Source of the DNA: JACQKT01 sp038063055
Lineage (GTDB): Bacteria > Patescibacteriota > Minisyncoccia > UBA6257 > 2-01-FULL-56-20
Reading direction: 5' to 3'
Length of the DNA: 64,000 nucleotides
NCBI GenBank assembly: GCA_038063055.1
Contig: JBBTVY010000005.1
Location: forward strand, 5,523-69,522
Position numbers and translations under genes: made by a program. Positions 48,694 through 55,625 of this stretch are shown piece by piece. The notes under the pieces were generated by a model. It did no database searches. It saw only the letters and a program-made list of their open reading frames with translations, and was not told the DNA's origin. Position 1 is the stretch's first letter, and each line of letters begins with the position of its first letter.

Positions 48694-48886
48694 GTTAGTT
48701 TTTCTTAACGAACGTAAGTGAGTTTAGAAACAACTTACACCCCGCACCTTTGCTGCAAAAATTCAGAATGCGACCCAAAATAAAGCGGAGCGATTCGCCT
48801 GCGGCTTTGTTTTGATTTGTTTTCATAATCTTTGCCATAAAGGTGCGGGGTTTAGAACTTGTAATTCGCTTCGCTCATAACAATTT
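48694..48886. repeat. Large multi-stem palindrome between rplN and rplX
   Basis: CCCCGCACCTTT (48740-48751) pairs perfectly with AAAGGTGCGGGG (48839-48850). Inside are AAAATAAAGC / GCTTTGTTTT. Outside, AGTTTAGAAA (near 48720) pairs with TTTCTAAACT (near 48885), the latter including the rplN stop codon. No gene in this 193-nt gap. Confidence 0.8.
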
Positions 48887-49255
48887 CTAAACTATTTCTT
48901 CGGCCATCGTCATTATTTTTTCAAAACCCCTGCCTTTCAGTTCCCGCGGCAAAGGCCCGAAAATTCTGGTTGCCACGGGTTCTTTTTTGGCGTCGACAAT
49001 AACGGCGGCGTTTTCGTCAAAGCGTACATAGGAACCGTCCGCTCTTCTGTACGGCTTTCTGCTTCTCACAAGAACCGCCCTGACAATGTCTTTATTTTTT
49101 ATGTTTTTTCTTGGTTCGGCTTCCTGTACGGACGCTATGAAAATATCTCCGATTCCGGCATAGCGGCGTCTGGTTCCCCCCAAAATGCGGAAACAGCGTA
49201 TTTTTTTCGCACCGCTGTTATCAGCGACTTTTAATATTGAACGTTCCTGAATCAT
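48887..49255 (-). CDS. rplN: 50S ribosomal protein L14
   Basis: 122 aa: MIQERSILKVADNSGAKKIRC, IGDIFIASVQEA, VRAVLVRSRKPYRRADGSYVRFDENA (in part) and IFGPLPRELKGRGFEKIMTMAEEIV (in part), complete and canonical. Its stop codon forms part of the outer arm of the adjacent palindrome. Confidence 0.97.
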   Translation of the reverse strand: MIQERSILKVADNSGAKKIRCFRILGGTRRRYAGIGDIFIASVQEAEPRKNIKNKDIVRAVLVRSRKPYRRADGSYVRFDENAAVIVDAKKEPVATRIFGPLPRELKGRGFEKIMTMAEEIV

Positions 49256-49259
49256 TTTA

Positions 49260-49544
49260 TTATTCCGATTCTTTTCTTTTTTCCGACAGACCGATAATCG
49301 TCCACCTTTTATCCTTTGACAGCGGCCTGGTTTCCTCGATAACGACTTTATCGCCGGCGCGGTATTCGTTTTTTTCGTCGTGCGCCTTGAATTTGGCGGT
49401 GACTTTATAGTACTTCAGATATTTCGGATGTTTTTTCAGGCGGGTAACCGCAATCACCCGGGTCTTTTGCATTTTGTCCGAAACAATCATGCCGGTTAAT
49501 CTCCTTTTTCTTTTTTGGGTTTCTTTAGTCATTTTGATATTCAT
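49260..49544 (-). CDS. rpsQ: 30S ribosomal protein S17
   Basis: 94 aa. RRLTGMIVSDKMQKTRVIAV, then KKHPKYLKYYKVTAKFKAHDE, and VVIEETRPLSKDKRWTI are S17 motifs. ATG 49544 overlaps the rpmC stop as ATGA, indicating coupling. Binds 16S rRNA early in assembly. Confidence 0.96.
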   Translation of the reverse strand: MNIKMTKETQKRKRRLTGMIVSDKMQKTRVIAVTRLKKHPKYLKYYKVTAKFKAHDEKNEYRAGDKVVIEETRPLSKDKRWTIIGLSEKRKESE

Positions 49545-49750
49545 ATTTTCCCGCCGTCCGATTTACCTTTAATGAAAGTGATGGTTCTGGCAATGTCTTT
49601 TTTAAGAGAGCGGAGGTCCTTCACGTTTTTAACTTTGCCTGCAGCCAGATCGAATTTTAAAACGCGGAGCTTCTCCCTGGAATCTTTGACGAATTTTTCC
49701 AATTCCGCGAGCGGTTTGTTTTTTAATTCTGTTATTTCTTTTCTTTTCAT
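49541..49750 (-). CDS. rpmC: 50S ribosomal protein L29
   Basis: 69 aa, all helical: LKNKPLAELEKFVKDSREKLRVLKFDLAAGKVKNVKDLRSLKKDIARTITF (in part). Matches L29, near the exit tunnel. 14 nt downstream of rplP. Confidence 0.95.
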   Translation of the reverse strand: MKRKEITELKNKPLAELEKFVKDSREKLRVLKFDLAAGKVKNVKDLRSLKKDIARTITFIKGKSDGGKI

Positions 49751-49763
49751 GTTTTCCCGGTTA

Positions 49764-50183
49764 TTAAGCTTTTGGTTTTGAAACCACGCGGCTCTTGAAC
49801 GGCAGCTTGTGGGCGGCCCGGCGAAGCGCTTCGCGAGCCACTTCTTCTCCGACTCCGTCCACCTCGAGAATTATCCTTCCCGGCCTGACTGGGAAAACAT
49901 AATGGTCGACGCTACCCTTGCCTCCGCCCATCGTGGTTTCCGGCGGACGCTTGGTAATCGGCTTGTCCGGAAAAACCCTTATCCAAAGCCTGCCTTGTCT
50001 CTTAAGAAAATGGGTGACGGCGCGGCGCGCGGCTTCTATTTGCCGAGAAGTAAGCCAAGCCGCTTCCGTGGCCTTCAATCCGAATTCACCGTAATTAATG
50101 AGCACCCCTCTTCCTTCTTTAAGGCGGCCGCGAGACCTGCCTTTTTGCCATTTCCTGTGTTTTACTTTTTTTGGTATAAGCAT
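49764..50183 (-). CDS. rplP: 50S ribosomal protein L16
   Basis: 139 aa. MLIPKKVKHRKWQKGRSRG, FGLKATEAAWLTSRQIEAARRA, RLWIRVFPDKPITKRPPETTMGGGKGSVDHYVFPV (in part) are L16 signatures. Contacts the A-site tRNA. Confidence 0.97.
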   Translation of the reverse strand: MLIPKKVKHRKWQKGRSRGRLKEGRGVLINYGEFGLKATEAAWLTSRQIEAARRAVTHFLKRQGRLWIRVFPDKPITKRPPETTMGGGKGSVDHYVFPVRPGRIILEVDGVGEEVAREALRRAAHKLPFKSRVVSKPKA

Positions 50184-50225
50184 GTTAGTTTCTAAATTTG
50201 TAAGGTTAATTTATAATTTATAACT

Positions 50226-50909
50226 TTATGAACTTTTAACTTTTGAAAATACTTCGCCCTTATATATCCAAACTTTTATTCCGATGGTTCCGTAAGTGGT
50301 AAAAGCTGTTGCCGTCCCGTAATCAATATCGGCGCGAAGATTTTGCAAAGGCAAAGCGCCTTTCTTCAGCGATTCGTCTCTGGCGATTTCAGCGCCGCCA
50401 AGGCGGCCCGCCAAAAGAATCTTTGCTCCCTTTACTTCCCTGTTCTGCACCATCTGCTCCATATATTTTTTCATGGTCCTGCGGAAAGGCATGCGTTTTT
50501 CCAAATCCCAGGCTATTTGTTGAGCCACGTAAGGCGCTGCGATTTCAGACCTCTTGAGTTCTTCAATATTGACGCTCACGTTGACCCGACCCTTGGCTTC
50601 TTTTCCTTTTTTGAGAGAATCTTCCAAAGCTTTCGTGAACTCTTCGATTCCTTTTCCGCCGCGTCCGATTATGAATCCGGGCCGCGCCGCCTTGATGAAA
50701 ACTTTCAGGTTGTTTATGGTTCTTTCTATTTCAACCGAAGCGATGCCGGCCATATTCAGTTTCTCGCGTATAAGTTTTCTGATTATCTCGTCTTCGGCGA
50801 GATATTTTGGGTAAGTGGAACGTCCTCCCTTGTCCGGCAAAAACCAGCGAACCGGCCAGTTCTTTATTATTCCTAAACGAAAAGATTGTGGATTTATTTT
50901 CTGTCCCAT
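50226..50909 (-). CDS. rpsC: 30S ribosomal protein S3
   Basis: 227 aa. MGQKINPQSFRLGIIKNWPVRWF, KH domain with GFIIGRGGKGIEE, then the C-terminal domain with RMPFRRTMKKYMEQ and IKVWIYKGEV. The ATG is preceded within 7 nt by the shared hairpin leader (50910-51004). Confidence 0.97.
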   Translation of the reverse strand: MGQKINPQSFRLGIIKNWPVRWFLPDKGGRSTYPKYLAEDEIIRKLIREKLNMAGIASVEIERTINNLKVFIKAARPGFIIGRGGKGIEEFTKALEDSLKKGKEAKGRVNVSVNIEELKRSEIAAPYVAQQIAWDLEKRMPFRRTMKKYMEQMVQNREVKGAKILLAGRLGGAEIARDESLKKGALPLQNLRADIDYGTATAFTTYGTIGIKVWIYKGEVFSKVKSS

Positions 50910-51004
50910 GGTGTTGCTAATTTACAGATTTTTATGAATATACGAATAAAAATTTTGTTTATTTATAAAATTCGTATATTCGTACTGATTCGTAATTTCG
51001 CATA
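50910..51004 (-). repeat. Hairpin leader element before rpsC (ATTCGTATATTCGTA family)
   Basis: 50917-50994 is identical to 47547-47624 upstream of rpsH. It fills the rplV-rpsC gap. Confidence 0.9.
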
Positions 51005-51535
51005 CTAAACTGATTTTCTTCTGAAAATCTTTTTGAAGAAACCCGGTTTCTGGTGGGTGGCCTGTTCCGCCGACTTTCTTTCTGCAGAAAGTTTCTTTTC
51101 TTTTTTTGGTTCTTCCTGCGCGGTTTTTTTGGTTTTTTTCCTGATTTCCATCCTGAAGCGGGCTTTCTTTAATTCGGGATTTTCGGACAAAACAAGGGTA
51201 ACATGACTCATTTTCTTTTGGATAGGGGTGGCTATTCCTTTCGCCCGCGGCAGTATTCTTTTGAGCATCGGGCCCTGGTCGACGCGAATGCTTTCAATGT
51301 AAAGTTTGTCCGGACTGGATTTGAAATTACGTACGGCTCCGGCAACCGCAGAACGCAGCAATTTCAAAATCGGCTTGGCGGCCCGTCTGTTTTGAACGAC
51401 AAGCTGAGCTTCGGCTTCGTTTACCGTCAAGCCCTTCAACAAACCGGCAATGGCTCTTGCTTTTCGTGGCGCCATCCGCAGATAACTCAAACGGGCCGTT
51501 TCTTTCATTTTTTTGTCGGCAGTTTGTTCGGTCAT
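51005..51535 (-). CDS. rplV: 50S ribosomal protein L22 with charged C-terminal extension
   Basis: 176 aa. The core (about 10-115) is canonical: RLSYLRMAPRKARAIAGLLKG, and the tunnel loop region MLKRILPRAKGIATPIQKKMSHV. Some 55 extra residues follow, very rich in Lys/Glu/Ala and ending FFKKIFRRKSV; most L22 proteins end near 115. The extension would project from the exit side of the ribosome. Confidence 0.95.
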   Translation of the reverse strand: MTEQTADKKMKETARLSYLRMAPRKARAIAGLLKGLTVNEAEAQLVVQNRRAAKPILKLLRSAVAGAVRNFKSSPDKLYIESIRVDQGPMLKRILPRAKGIATPIQKKMSHVTLVLSENPELKKARFRMEIRKKTKKTAQEEPKKEKKLSAERKSAEQATHQKPGFFKKIFRRKSV

Positions 51536-51538
51536 GTT

Positions 51539-51856
51539 TTAAGAAGTTTTAGCCGCCGGTTTTTGGGCTGTTTCGGTCTTTTGTTCCAATTCTTTCTGCA
51601 TCTTTCCGCCGTGCCTCACGAACTTTCTTGTCGGAGAAAATTCTCCGAGACGGTGCCCGACCATATCTTCGTTTACCCTGACCTCAATGAAATTTTTTCC
51701 GTTGTGGACGGAAAAAACATACCCGACCATTTCTGGCGAAATTTCCGAAGCGCGCGACCAGGTTTTTATGGGACTTCCCTCGCCGGCTTTTTGGCGGGAA
51801 ATTTTTTTCAGAATATCAGACGCCACGTAGGGCGGTTTTTTTGATGAACGCGACAT
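51539..51856 (-). CDS. rpsS: 30S ribosomal protein S19
   Basis: 105 aa: SRSSKKPPYVASDILKKI, IKTWSRASEISPEMVGYVFSVHNGKNFIEVRV (in part), MVGHRLGEFSPTRKFVRHGGK, with a short Ala/Lys tail. Overlaps nothing; 3 nt before rplV. Confidence 0.96.
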   Translation of the reverse strand: MSRSSKKPPYVASDILKKISRQKAGEGSPIKTWSRASEISPEMVGYVFSVHNGKNFIEVRVNEDMVGHRLGEFSPTRKFVRHGGKMQKELEQKTETAQKPAAKTS

Positions 51857-51952
51857 AATCGTTTTGTGGTATCGATACCAATATACGTAATGATGCTAAT
51901 TATACAAATACAATTCGTATCATTAGTAAATTAGTATATTCGCATCGATACA
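51857..51952 (-). repeat. Low-complexity palindrome before rpsS
   Basis: GTATCGATACCAATATACG at one end and GTATATTCGCATCGATAC at the other; central inverted CTAATTATACAAATAC / GTATCATTAGTAAATTAG. Same style as the rpsB/rpsH/rpsC leaders but different wording. Confidence 0.75.
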
Positions 51953-52774
51953 TTACTTTCTTCGTTTAATTATCATCTTACTCGACCACTTTTTCTTATT
52001 TCTGGTTTTTCTTCCGCCGGTAATTTTACCCCAAAGCGTTTTCGGGCGGCGCGTGCCTCGCGGCTGTCTGCCTTCGCCTCCGCCGTACGGATGGTCAACC
52101 GGGTTCATGGCCGTGCCTCTTACCGTCGGCCTGATGCCGAGCCAGCGTGAACGCCCTGCTTTGCCGATAACCGTAAGATTGTGCTCGGAATTCGAAACTT
52201 TTCCCAACGAAGCATAGCCGCCCCACTGGACGCGTCTTATTTCACCGGAAGAAAGCTTAAGGTCGGTGTATCCGCCGTCGTTGGCCAGAACTTCCGCGAA
52301 AGAACCGGCCGACCTGGCCATTTGGCCGCCGCGGCCCGGAGTAAGCTCAACGTTGTGAACCTGATATCCAACTGGTATGTTTTTCAGCATCAGCCTGTTG
52401 CCGGTTTTCAGCGGCGCCGATTCGGCCGAAATTATTTCGGAGCCGATTTCGAGCCCACTCGGAGCAAGAACGTAGCGGCGTTCTCCGTCTTTGTATTTCA
52501 ACAGGACTATGAAAGCGGTGCGATACGGGTCATATTCCAATGTTTCCACCCTGGCCGATTGATTGAACTTGTTCTGCCTGAAATCTATATCGCGATAAAG
52601 CTTTTTGTGTCCGCCGGATTGATGGCGCGTCGTTATTCTGCCCTGGCTGTTCCGGCCGGCGTGCGCCTTAAGCCGCCTAGTAAGCTGTTTTCGCGGTTTT
52701 GTTTTTGAAAGACCGGAATAATCCGGATGGGTGGTTTGCCGCCTGGAAGGGGTTGTCGGTGAATAAGTTTTCAT
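51953..52774 (-). CDS. rplB: 50S ribosomal protein L2
   Basis: 273 aa. Starts MKTYSPTTPSRRQTTHPDYSG; GRNSQGRITTRHQSGGHKKLYR (in part), then the catalytic-centre region VRGTAMNPVDHPYGGGEGRQPRGTRRPKTLWGK (in part) with the conserved His. Required for subunit association. One nt after rplW. Confidence 0.97.
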   Translation of the reverse strand: MKTYSPTTPSRRQTTHPDYSGLSKTKPRKQLTRRLKAHAGRNSQGRITTRHQSGGHKKLYRDIDFRQNKFNQSARVETLEYDPYRTAFIVLLKYKDGERRYVLAPSGLEIGSEIISAESAPLKTGNRLMLKNIPVGYQVHNVELTPGRGGQMARSAGSFAEVLANDGGYTDLKLSSGEIRRVQWGGYASLGKVSNSEHNLTVIGKAGRSRWLGIRPTVRGTAMNPVDHPYGGGEGRQPRGTRRPKTLWGKITGGRKTRNKKKWSSKMIIKRRK

Positions 52775-52775
52775 T

Positions 52776-53051
52776 TTAGTTTATTTCTATTTTTTGTCCT
52801 TCCTTAAGGGTTACGATGGCTTTCTTGTGGCCGGACCTGGCGCCTGCTTTGTTCCGGAATTTCTTTACTTTCGGATGACGCGTCACTGTCTTGATTTTCA
52901 CGACATCGATTCCATAAATCTTTTTAAGCGCTTTTTTTATTTCGTTTTTTGTGGACGAAAGTTCTACCATAAAAACATATTTTCCGGCTTTGCTCAAATC
53001 AGTGGCTTTCTCGGTGATATGCGGCTTTTTTATGACAAATGAGCTTTTCAT
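52776..53051 (-). CDS. rplW: 50S ribosomal protein L23
   Basis: 91 aa: IKKPHITEKATDLSKAGKYVFMV, EIKKALKKIYGIDVVKIKTV, then the basic KKFRNKAGARSGHKKAIVTLKEG. Exit-tunnel docking site for SRP and trigger factor. Confidence 0.96.
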   Translation of the reverse strand: MKSSFVIKKPHITEKATDLSKAGKYVFMVELSSTKNEIKKALKKIYGIDVVKIKTVTRHPKVKKFRNKAGARSGHKKAIVTLKEGQKIEIN

Positions 53052-53080
53052 TTTAGTTTGTAATTAAACTTTTGTTTAAT

Positions 53081-53140
53081 CAATCGGTTCGCTCGGCTAA
53101 AATTAAAATAGAATTTCATTTTACTCCTCGCTGCCGATTG
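53081..53140. repeat. Palindromic element (CAATCGG-TTCGCTCGGC-TAAAAT...) spanning the 3' end of rplD
   Basis: Left arm CAATCGGTTCGCTCGGCTAA (53081-53100) and right arm ATTTTACTCCTCGCTGCCGATTG (53118-53140, in part) pair at their ends; the right arm encodes the last residues of L4 (NRQRGVK). The same two arms, with transitions, flank tRNA-Lys at 61226-61375. Confidence 0.85.
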
Positions 53141-53775
53141 TAATGCTTGGTTATCGACGGAACGGCTTTCTGGTCTATGAAAACGTTTTTGTGTTTCATT
53201 ATTTCGTAAACATTAAGCGATTCCGGACTTATTACTCCTGCCTTTTGAAGGTTAGCGGCCGCCCTGAAAATTTTTTTATTCTCCATATCCGGAACGAAAA
53301 GAATGTCGTACTTATTTGAATTTTTCCGGAGTTTAACGAGATTTTTCAAAAGCTCCGCGAGGATTTTTGTTTTAGCCGATTCTATTTCCAGCGTTTCAAA
53401 AAATTTGACTTCGCCGTCATTGAGTTTTTTCGAAAGAAGGCTCATAAGCGCGATGCGGCGCATTTTTTTGTTCACTTTTTGCGAATAATCCCTCTCCTTG
53501 CTCGGTCCGTGGGCTTTGCCGCCGCCCTTCCAGAGCGGAGAGCGTATTGAGCCGTGACGGGCGCGTCCGGTTCCTTTTTGCCTCCACGGTTTCTTGCCTC
53601 CTCCTCTGACTTCGCCTCTTCCTTTGGCGTGCGCCCAGGGACGGCGCAAATTGGCGAGTTGCGCGCTGAGAATCTGGGCGATGAGAGATGCTTTCCACGG
53701 CGCGCCGAAAACCTTCTCCGGCAAATCTATCTCGCCGACTTTTTCATTTTTCCAGTTGTAGATATTCGTTTTCAT
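53116..53775 (-). CDS. rplD: 50S ribosomal protein L4
   Basis: 219 aa from ATG 53775 (MKTNIYNWKNEKVGEIDLP). The frame continues upstream to 53838 through low-complexity repeat and is not coding there. Core motifs: RRPWAHAKGRGEVRGGGKKPWRQKGTGRARHGSIRSPLWKGGG (in part), the loop reaching the exit tunnel. The C-terminal NRQRGVK is encoded by a palindrome arm. Confidence 0.96.
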   Translation of the reverse strand: MKTNIYNWKNEKVGEIDLPEKVFGAPWKASLIAQILSAQLANLRRPWAHAKGRGEVRGGGKKPWRQKGTGRARHGSIRSPLWKGGGKAHGPSKERDYSQKVNKKMRRIALMSLLSKKLNDGEVKFFETLEIESAKTKILAELLKNLVKLRKNSNKYDILFVPDMENKKIFRAAANLQKAGVISPESLNVYEIMKHKNVFIDQKAVPSITKHYNRQRGVK

Positions 53776-53850
53776 GAAAATTGATTTATGATTTAAGATT
53801 TTGGATTTAAGAATAATTATTTCGTGTTCATAATTCATAAATCATAATTC
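53776..53850. repeat. AT-rich palindrome between rplC and rplD (TTTAAGATTT words)
   Basis: GATTTATGATTTAAGATTTTGGATTTAAG followed by inverted CATAATTCATAAATCATAATTC and TTAAATC (all partly shown); same words as the translated repeat in cobO. Confidence 0.7.
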
Positions 53851-54423
53851 TTAAATCTTTTGTATCTCAAGTAGTCCTCCGCGGGCTCCCGGAACGGCTC
53901 CTTTTATCATTAAAATGTTTTTATCCACGTCGACTCCGGCTACGGTGAGATTTTTGACGGTAACGCGGTCGCCGCCCATCCGTCCGGCCATTTTCCTTCC
54001 CGGAAAAACTTTTTGCGGAGCGGTTGAACCTATCGAACCGGGGGCGCGCAAGCGGTTCTTCTGCCCGTGCGTTTTTGGACCACCATGGAAACCGTGCCTT
54101 TTGACTACGCCCTGGAATCCGCGCCCCTTGGAAACTCCGCTTACTCTGACAATGTCGCCTTCCTTGAAAACGGAAATGTTAACAGCATCGTCAACTTTGA
54201 ACTTTTCCGCCAGAGGCGGATCCGCCTTCGGCGGAGAACTTTGAACTTTGAACTCTCGCTTTCGTTTGCCGAAAGCGAGCTGGACGGCTTCATAACCGTC
54301 TTTTTCTTTTGTGCGGACGAGAGTTACCTTGTTTTTGGAAACTTCAACCAAAGTCACCGGAATGACCTTGTCTTCTTTCCAAATCTGGCTCATGTTCAGT
54401 TTTTTGCCCAATATGAAAGACAT
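53851..54423 (-). CDS. rplC: 50S ribosomal protein L3 with repeat-derived insert
   Basis: 190 aa from ATG 54423 (MSFILGKKLNMSQIWKED), downstream of a TTGACG-17-TACAAT promoter; a longer frame to 54489 starts upstream of that promoter. Core motifs GVSKGRGFQGVVKRHGFHGG, RAPGSIGSTAPQKVFPGRKMAGRMGG are intact. In the loop after QLAFGKRKREFKV, relatives have a different sequence; here QSSPPKADPPLAEKFKV is encoded by two tandem GC palindromes within GAACTTT low-complexity repeat (54190-54256). It starts a new transcription unit instead of following rpsJ directly. Confidence 0.94.
   Translation of the reverse strand: MSFILGKKLNMSQIWKEDKVIPVTLVEVSKNKVTLVRTKEKDGYEAVQLAFGKRKREFKVQSSPPKADPPLAEKFKVDDAVNISVFKEGDIVRVSGVSKGRGFQGVVKRHGFHGGPKTHGQKNRLRAPGSIGSTAPQKVFPGRKMAGRMGGDRVTVKNLTVAGVDVDKNILMIKGAVPGARGGLLEIQKI
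54190..54256. repeat. Two tandem GC palindromes inside GAACTTT repeats, within rplC
   Basis: TCCGCC-aga-GGCGGA (54206-54220) and TCCGCC-ttc-GGCGGA (54221-54235), flanked by CAACTTTGAACTTT on one side and GAACTTTGAACTTTGAACTC on the other. Confidence 0.88.
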
Positions 54424-54474
54424 CTTGGTTTTCTGCGAAAATCGGTATGTATACGATTTGGCGCATGCCGGAAT

Positions 54475-54503
54475 ATTGTATACAAACAAACGGCTCCCGT
54501 CAA
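54475..54503 (-). promoter_or_regulatory. rplC promoter
   Basis: -35 TTGACG (54498-54503), 17-nt spacer, -10 TACAAT (54475-54480), leader about 45 nt. Confidence 0.82.
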
Positions 54504-54512
54504 TATGGGTAA

Positions 54513-54554
54513 TAAAAAAAATGAATCGCCGGGCTTCCCGAAGGAAGTCCCGGC
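54513..54554 (-). terminator. Intrinsic terminator between the 107-aa gene and rplC
   Basis: Minus strand stem GCCGGGACTTCC/GGAAGCCCGGC with loop TTCG and one bulge, then GATTCATTTTTTT. Confidence 0.88.
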
Positions 54555-54643
54555 TTGATGCTTGGAGATATGTTGATGTACTATAGTATGTCGACTCAAT
54601 GCCCTCCTCGCTTTTGCATTAGCCCTTTTTGCCGGATGCTATC

Positions 54644-54967
54644 TTAGAAAGCGTCGATGGCACGAGCTTTTTTCCTTCTCGCCTCCTGGTATTCAGAGGT
54701 GCACCGGGTTTTTTCGGCAGCGATATGGGTGAATAAGTTTTCCCGCCCAGGCAGACCTTGATCCCTGAATTTTTGCTCGAACACATTATGAATGGCGTCA
54801 TGATTTGCCGGAATGACGGATGACTGAACAATGTCCGCCAATGCTGAAAGCACAGCCACATCAATCGTTCTTGTGTTGTGGTCTCTTCTGCCGGATTGGT
54901 TGACCCAGTTCGACGTGCTGTTGACTTGTAACACTATTGCTTCGTGAAACGGTTTCGGCGCTGACAT
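54644..54967 (-). CDS. Unknown 107-aa protein inserted between rpsJ and rplC
   Basis: Opens MSAPKPFHEAIVLQVNSTSNW and continues with a helical middle (DVAVLSALADIVQSSVIPANHDAIHNVFEQKF) and a basic C terminus (EYQEARRKKARAIDAF). A clear AGGAG Shine-Dalgarno sequence lies 9 nt before the ATG, unlike most neighbours. It splits the otherwise near-universal S10-L3 junction, and is followed by a terminator and a new promoter for rplC. Family not recognised; composition suggests a soluble regulatory or acquired protein. Confidence 0.55.
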   Translation of the reverse strand: MSAPKPFHEAIVLQVNSTSNWVNQSGRRDHNTRTIDVAVLSALADIVQSSVIPANHDAIHNVFEQKFRDQGLPGRENLFTHIAAEKTRCTSEYQEARRKKARAIDAF

Positions 54968-55045
54968 AGCAGGAAACTCCTAATATTCACATGGCGAATT
55001 TGCCATGATTATTAAAACACTAGAAACTAAAAACTACAAGCGTAG

Positions 55046-55172
55046 ATTTTCGGTTTAAGAGAAGCTATCGCAGACACAAAAAGCTTGGTCTCGCGGAGCG
55101 AGTTTTTGTGTCGAGATGCAAGAATGCCCATCCGCTGGAGATGGGCAATTCTGGTTCTCTTAAACCGAAAAT
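55046..55172 (-). ncRNA. Candidate structured RNA: three-stem junction downstream of rpsJ
   Basis: Perfect 18-bp closing stem ATTTTCGGTTTAAGAGAA (55046-55063) / TTCTCTTAAACCGAAAAT (55155-55172) encloses two hairpins: GACACAAAAA/TTTTTGTGTC (55073-55112) with an inner CTCG/CGAG, and GCCCATC/GATGGGC (near 55126-55146). It lies 12 nt past the rpsJ stop and about 80 nt before the 107-aa gene. Could be an intercistronic regulatory RNA or a non-coding mobile palindrome; strand inferred from the operon. Confidence 0.6.
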
Positions 55173-55183
55173 TGGAGCCCCCT

Positions 55184-55513
55184 TTAAGCCATTTTTATCT
55201 CTATATCAACACCGGCGGGAAGATTCAGGTTCGAGAGCGATTCTATTATCTTCTGGTTTGGATTGGAGATGTCTATCAGGCGCTTATGTATTCTCAGCTC
55301 GAATTGTTCGCGGGAGTCCTTATGGACGAAAGTCGAGCGGTTGACGGTAAATCTTTTTATTTCCGTCGGAAGAGGAATCGGGCCGGTAATTTTGGCATCG
55401 TTTCTTTCGGCGGCTTCTATAATCTGGCGCGCCGAATTGTCTATGAGCTTGTGGTCGTAGGACTTCAAGCGTAAGCGGAGTTTCTGGGGAAGCTCGTTGT
55501 CTTTCTTGGCCAT
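55184..55513 (-). CDS. rpsJ: 30S ribosomal protein S10
   Basis: 109 aa: KLRLRLKSYDHKLIDNSARQIIEAAERNDAKITGPIPLPTEIKRFTVNRSTFVHKDSREQFELRIHKRLIDI (in part), complete. Normally the head of the S10 operon; here followed by a structured spacer, a 107-aa gene and a terminator before rplC. Confidence 0.97.
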   Translation of the reverse strand: MAKKDNELPQKLRLRLKSYDHKLIDNSARQIIEAAERNDAKITGPIPLPTEIKRFTVNRSTFVHKDSREQFELRIHKRLIDISNPNQKIIESLSNLNLPAGVDIEIKMA

Positions 55514-55625
55514 GTTCGTTTTACTTCATCAGCGAATAACGAATAATTTTCGAATTTACGAATGGATTTCGACTTTGCTCATCATAAATTCGTATATTCG
55601 TAATGGATTCGTTATTCGTTGATGG
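55514..55625 (-). repeat. Low-complexity palindrome before rpsJ
   Basis: CATCAGCGAATAACGAAT and ATTCGTTATTCGTTGATG pair with one mismatch at the ends; AATTCGTATATTCGTAATGG inside belongs to the rpsB/rpsH/rpsC leader word family. Spans the tuf-rpsJ gap. Confidence 0.8.

Noticed and set aside
51539..51844. Long antisense frames opposite ribosomal genes
   Set aside because: They are codon-shadow frames of highly conserved genes, without homology or start signals.
53775..53838. Extended start of L4 at 53838
   Set aside because: The added residues come from AT-rich repeat; L4 begins at MKTNIYNW.
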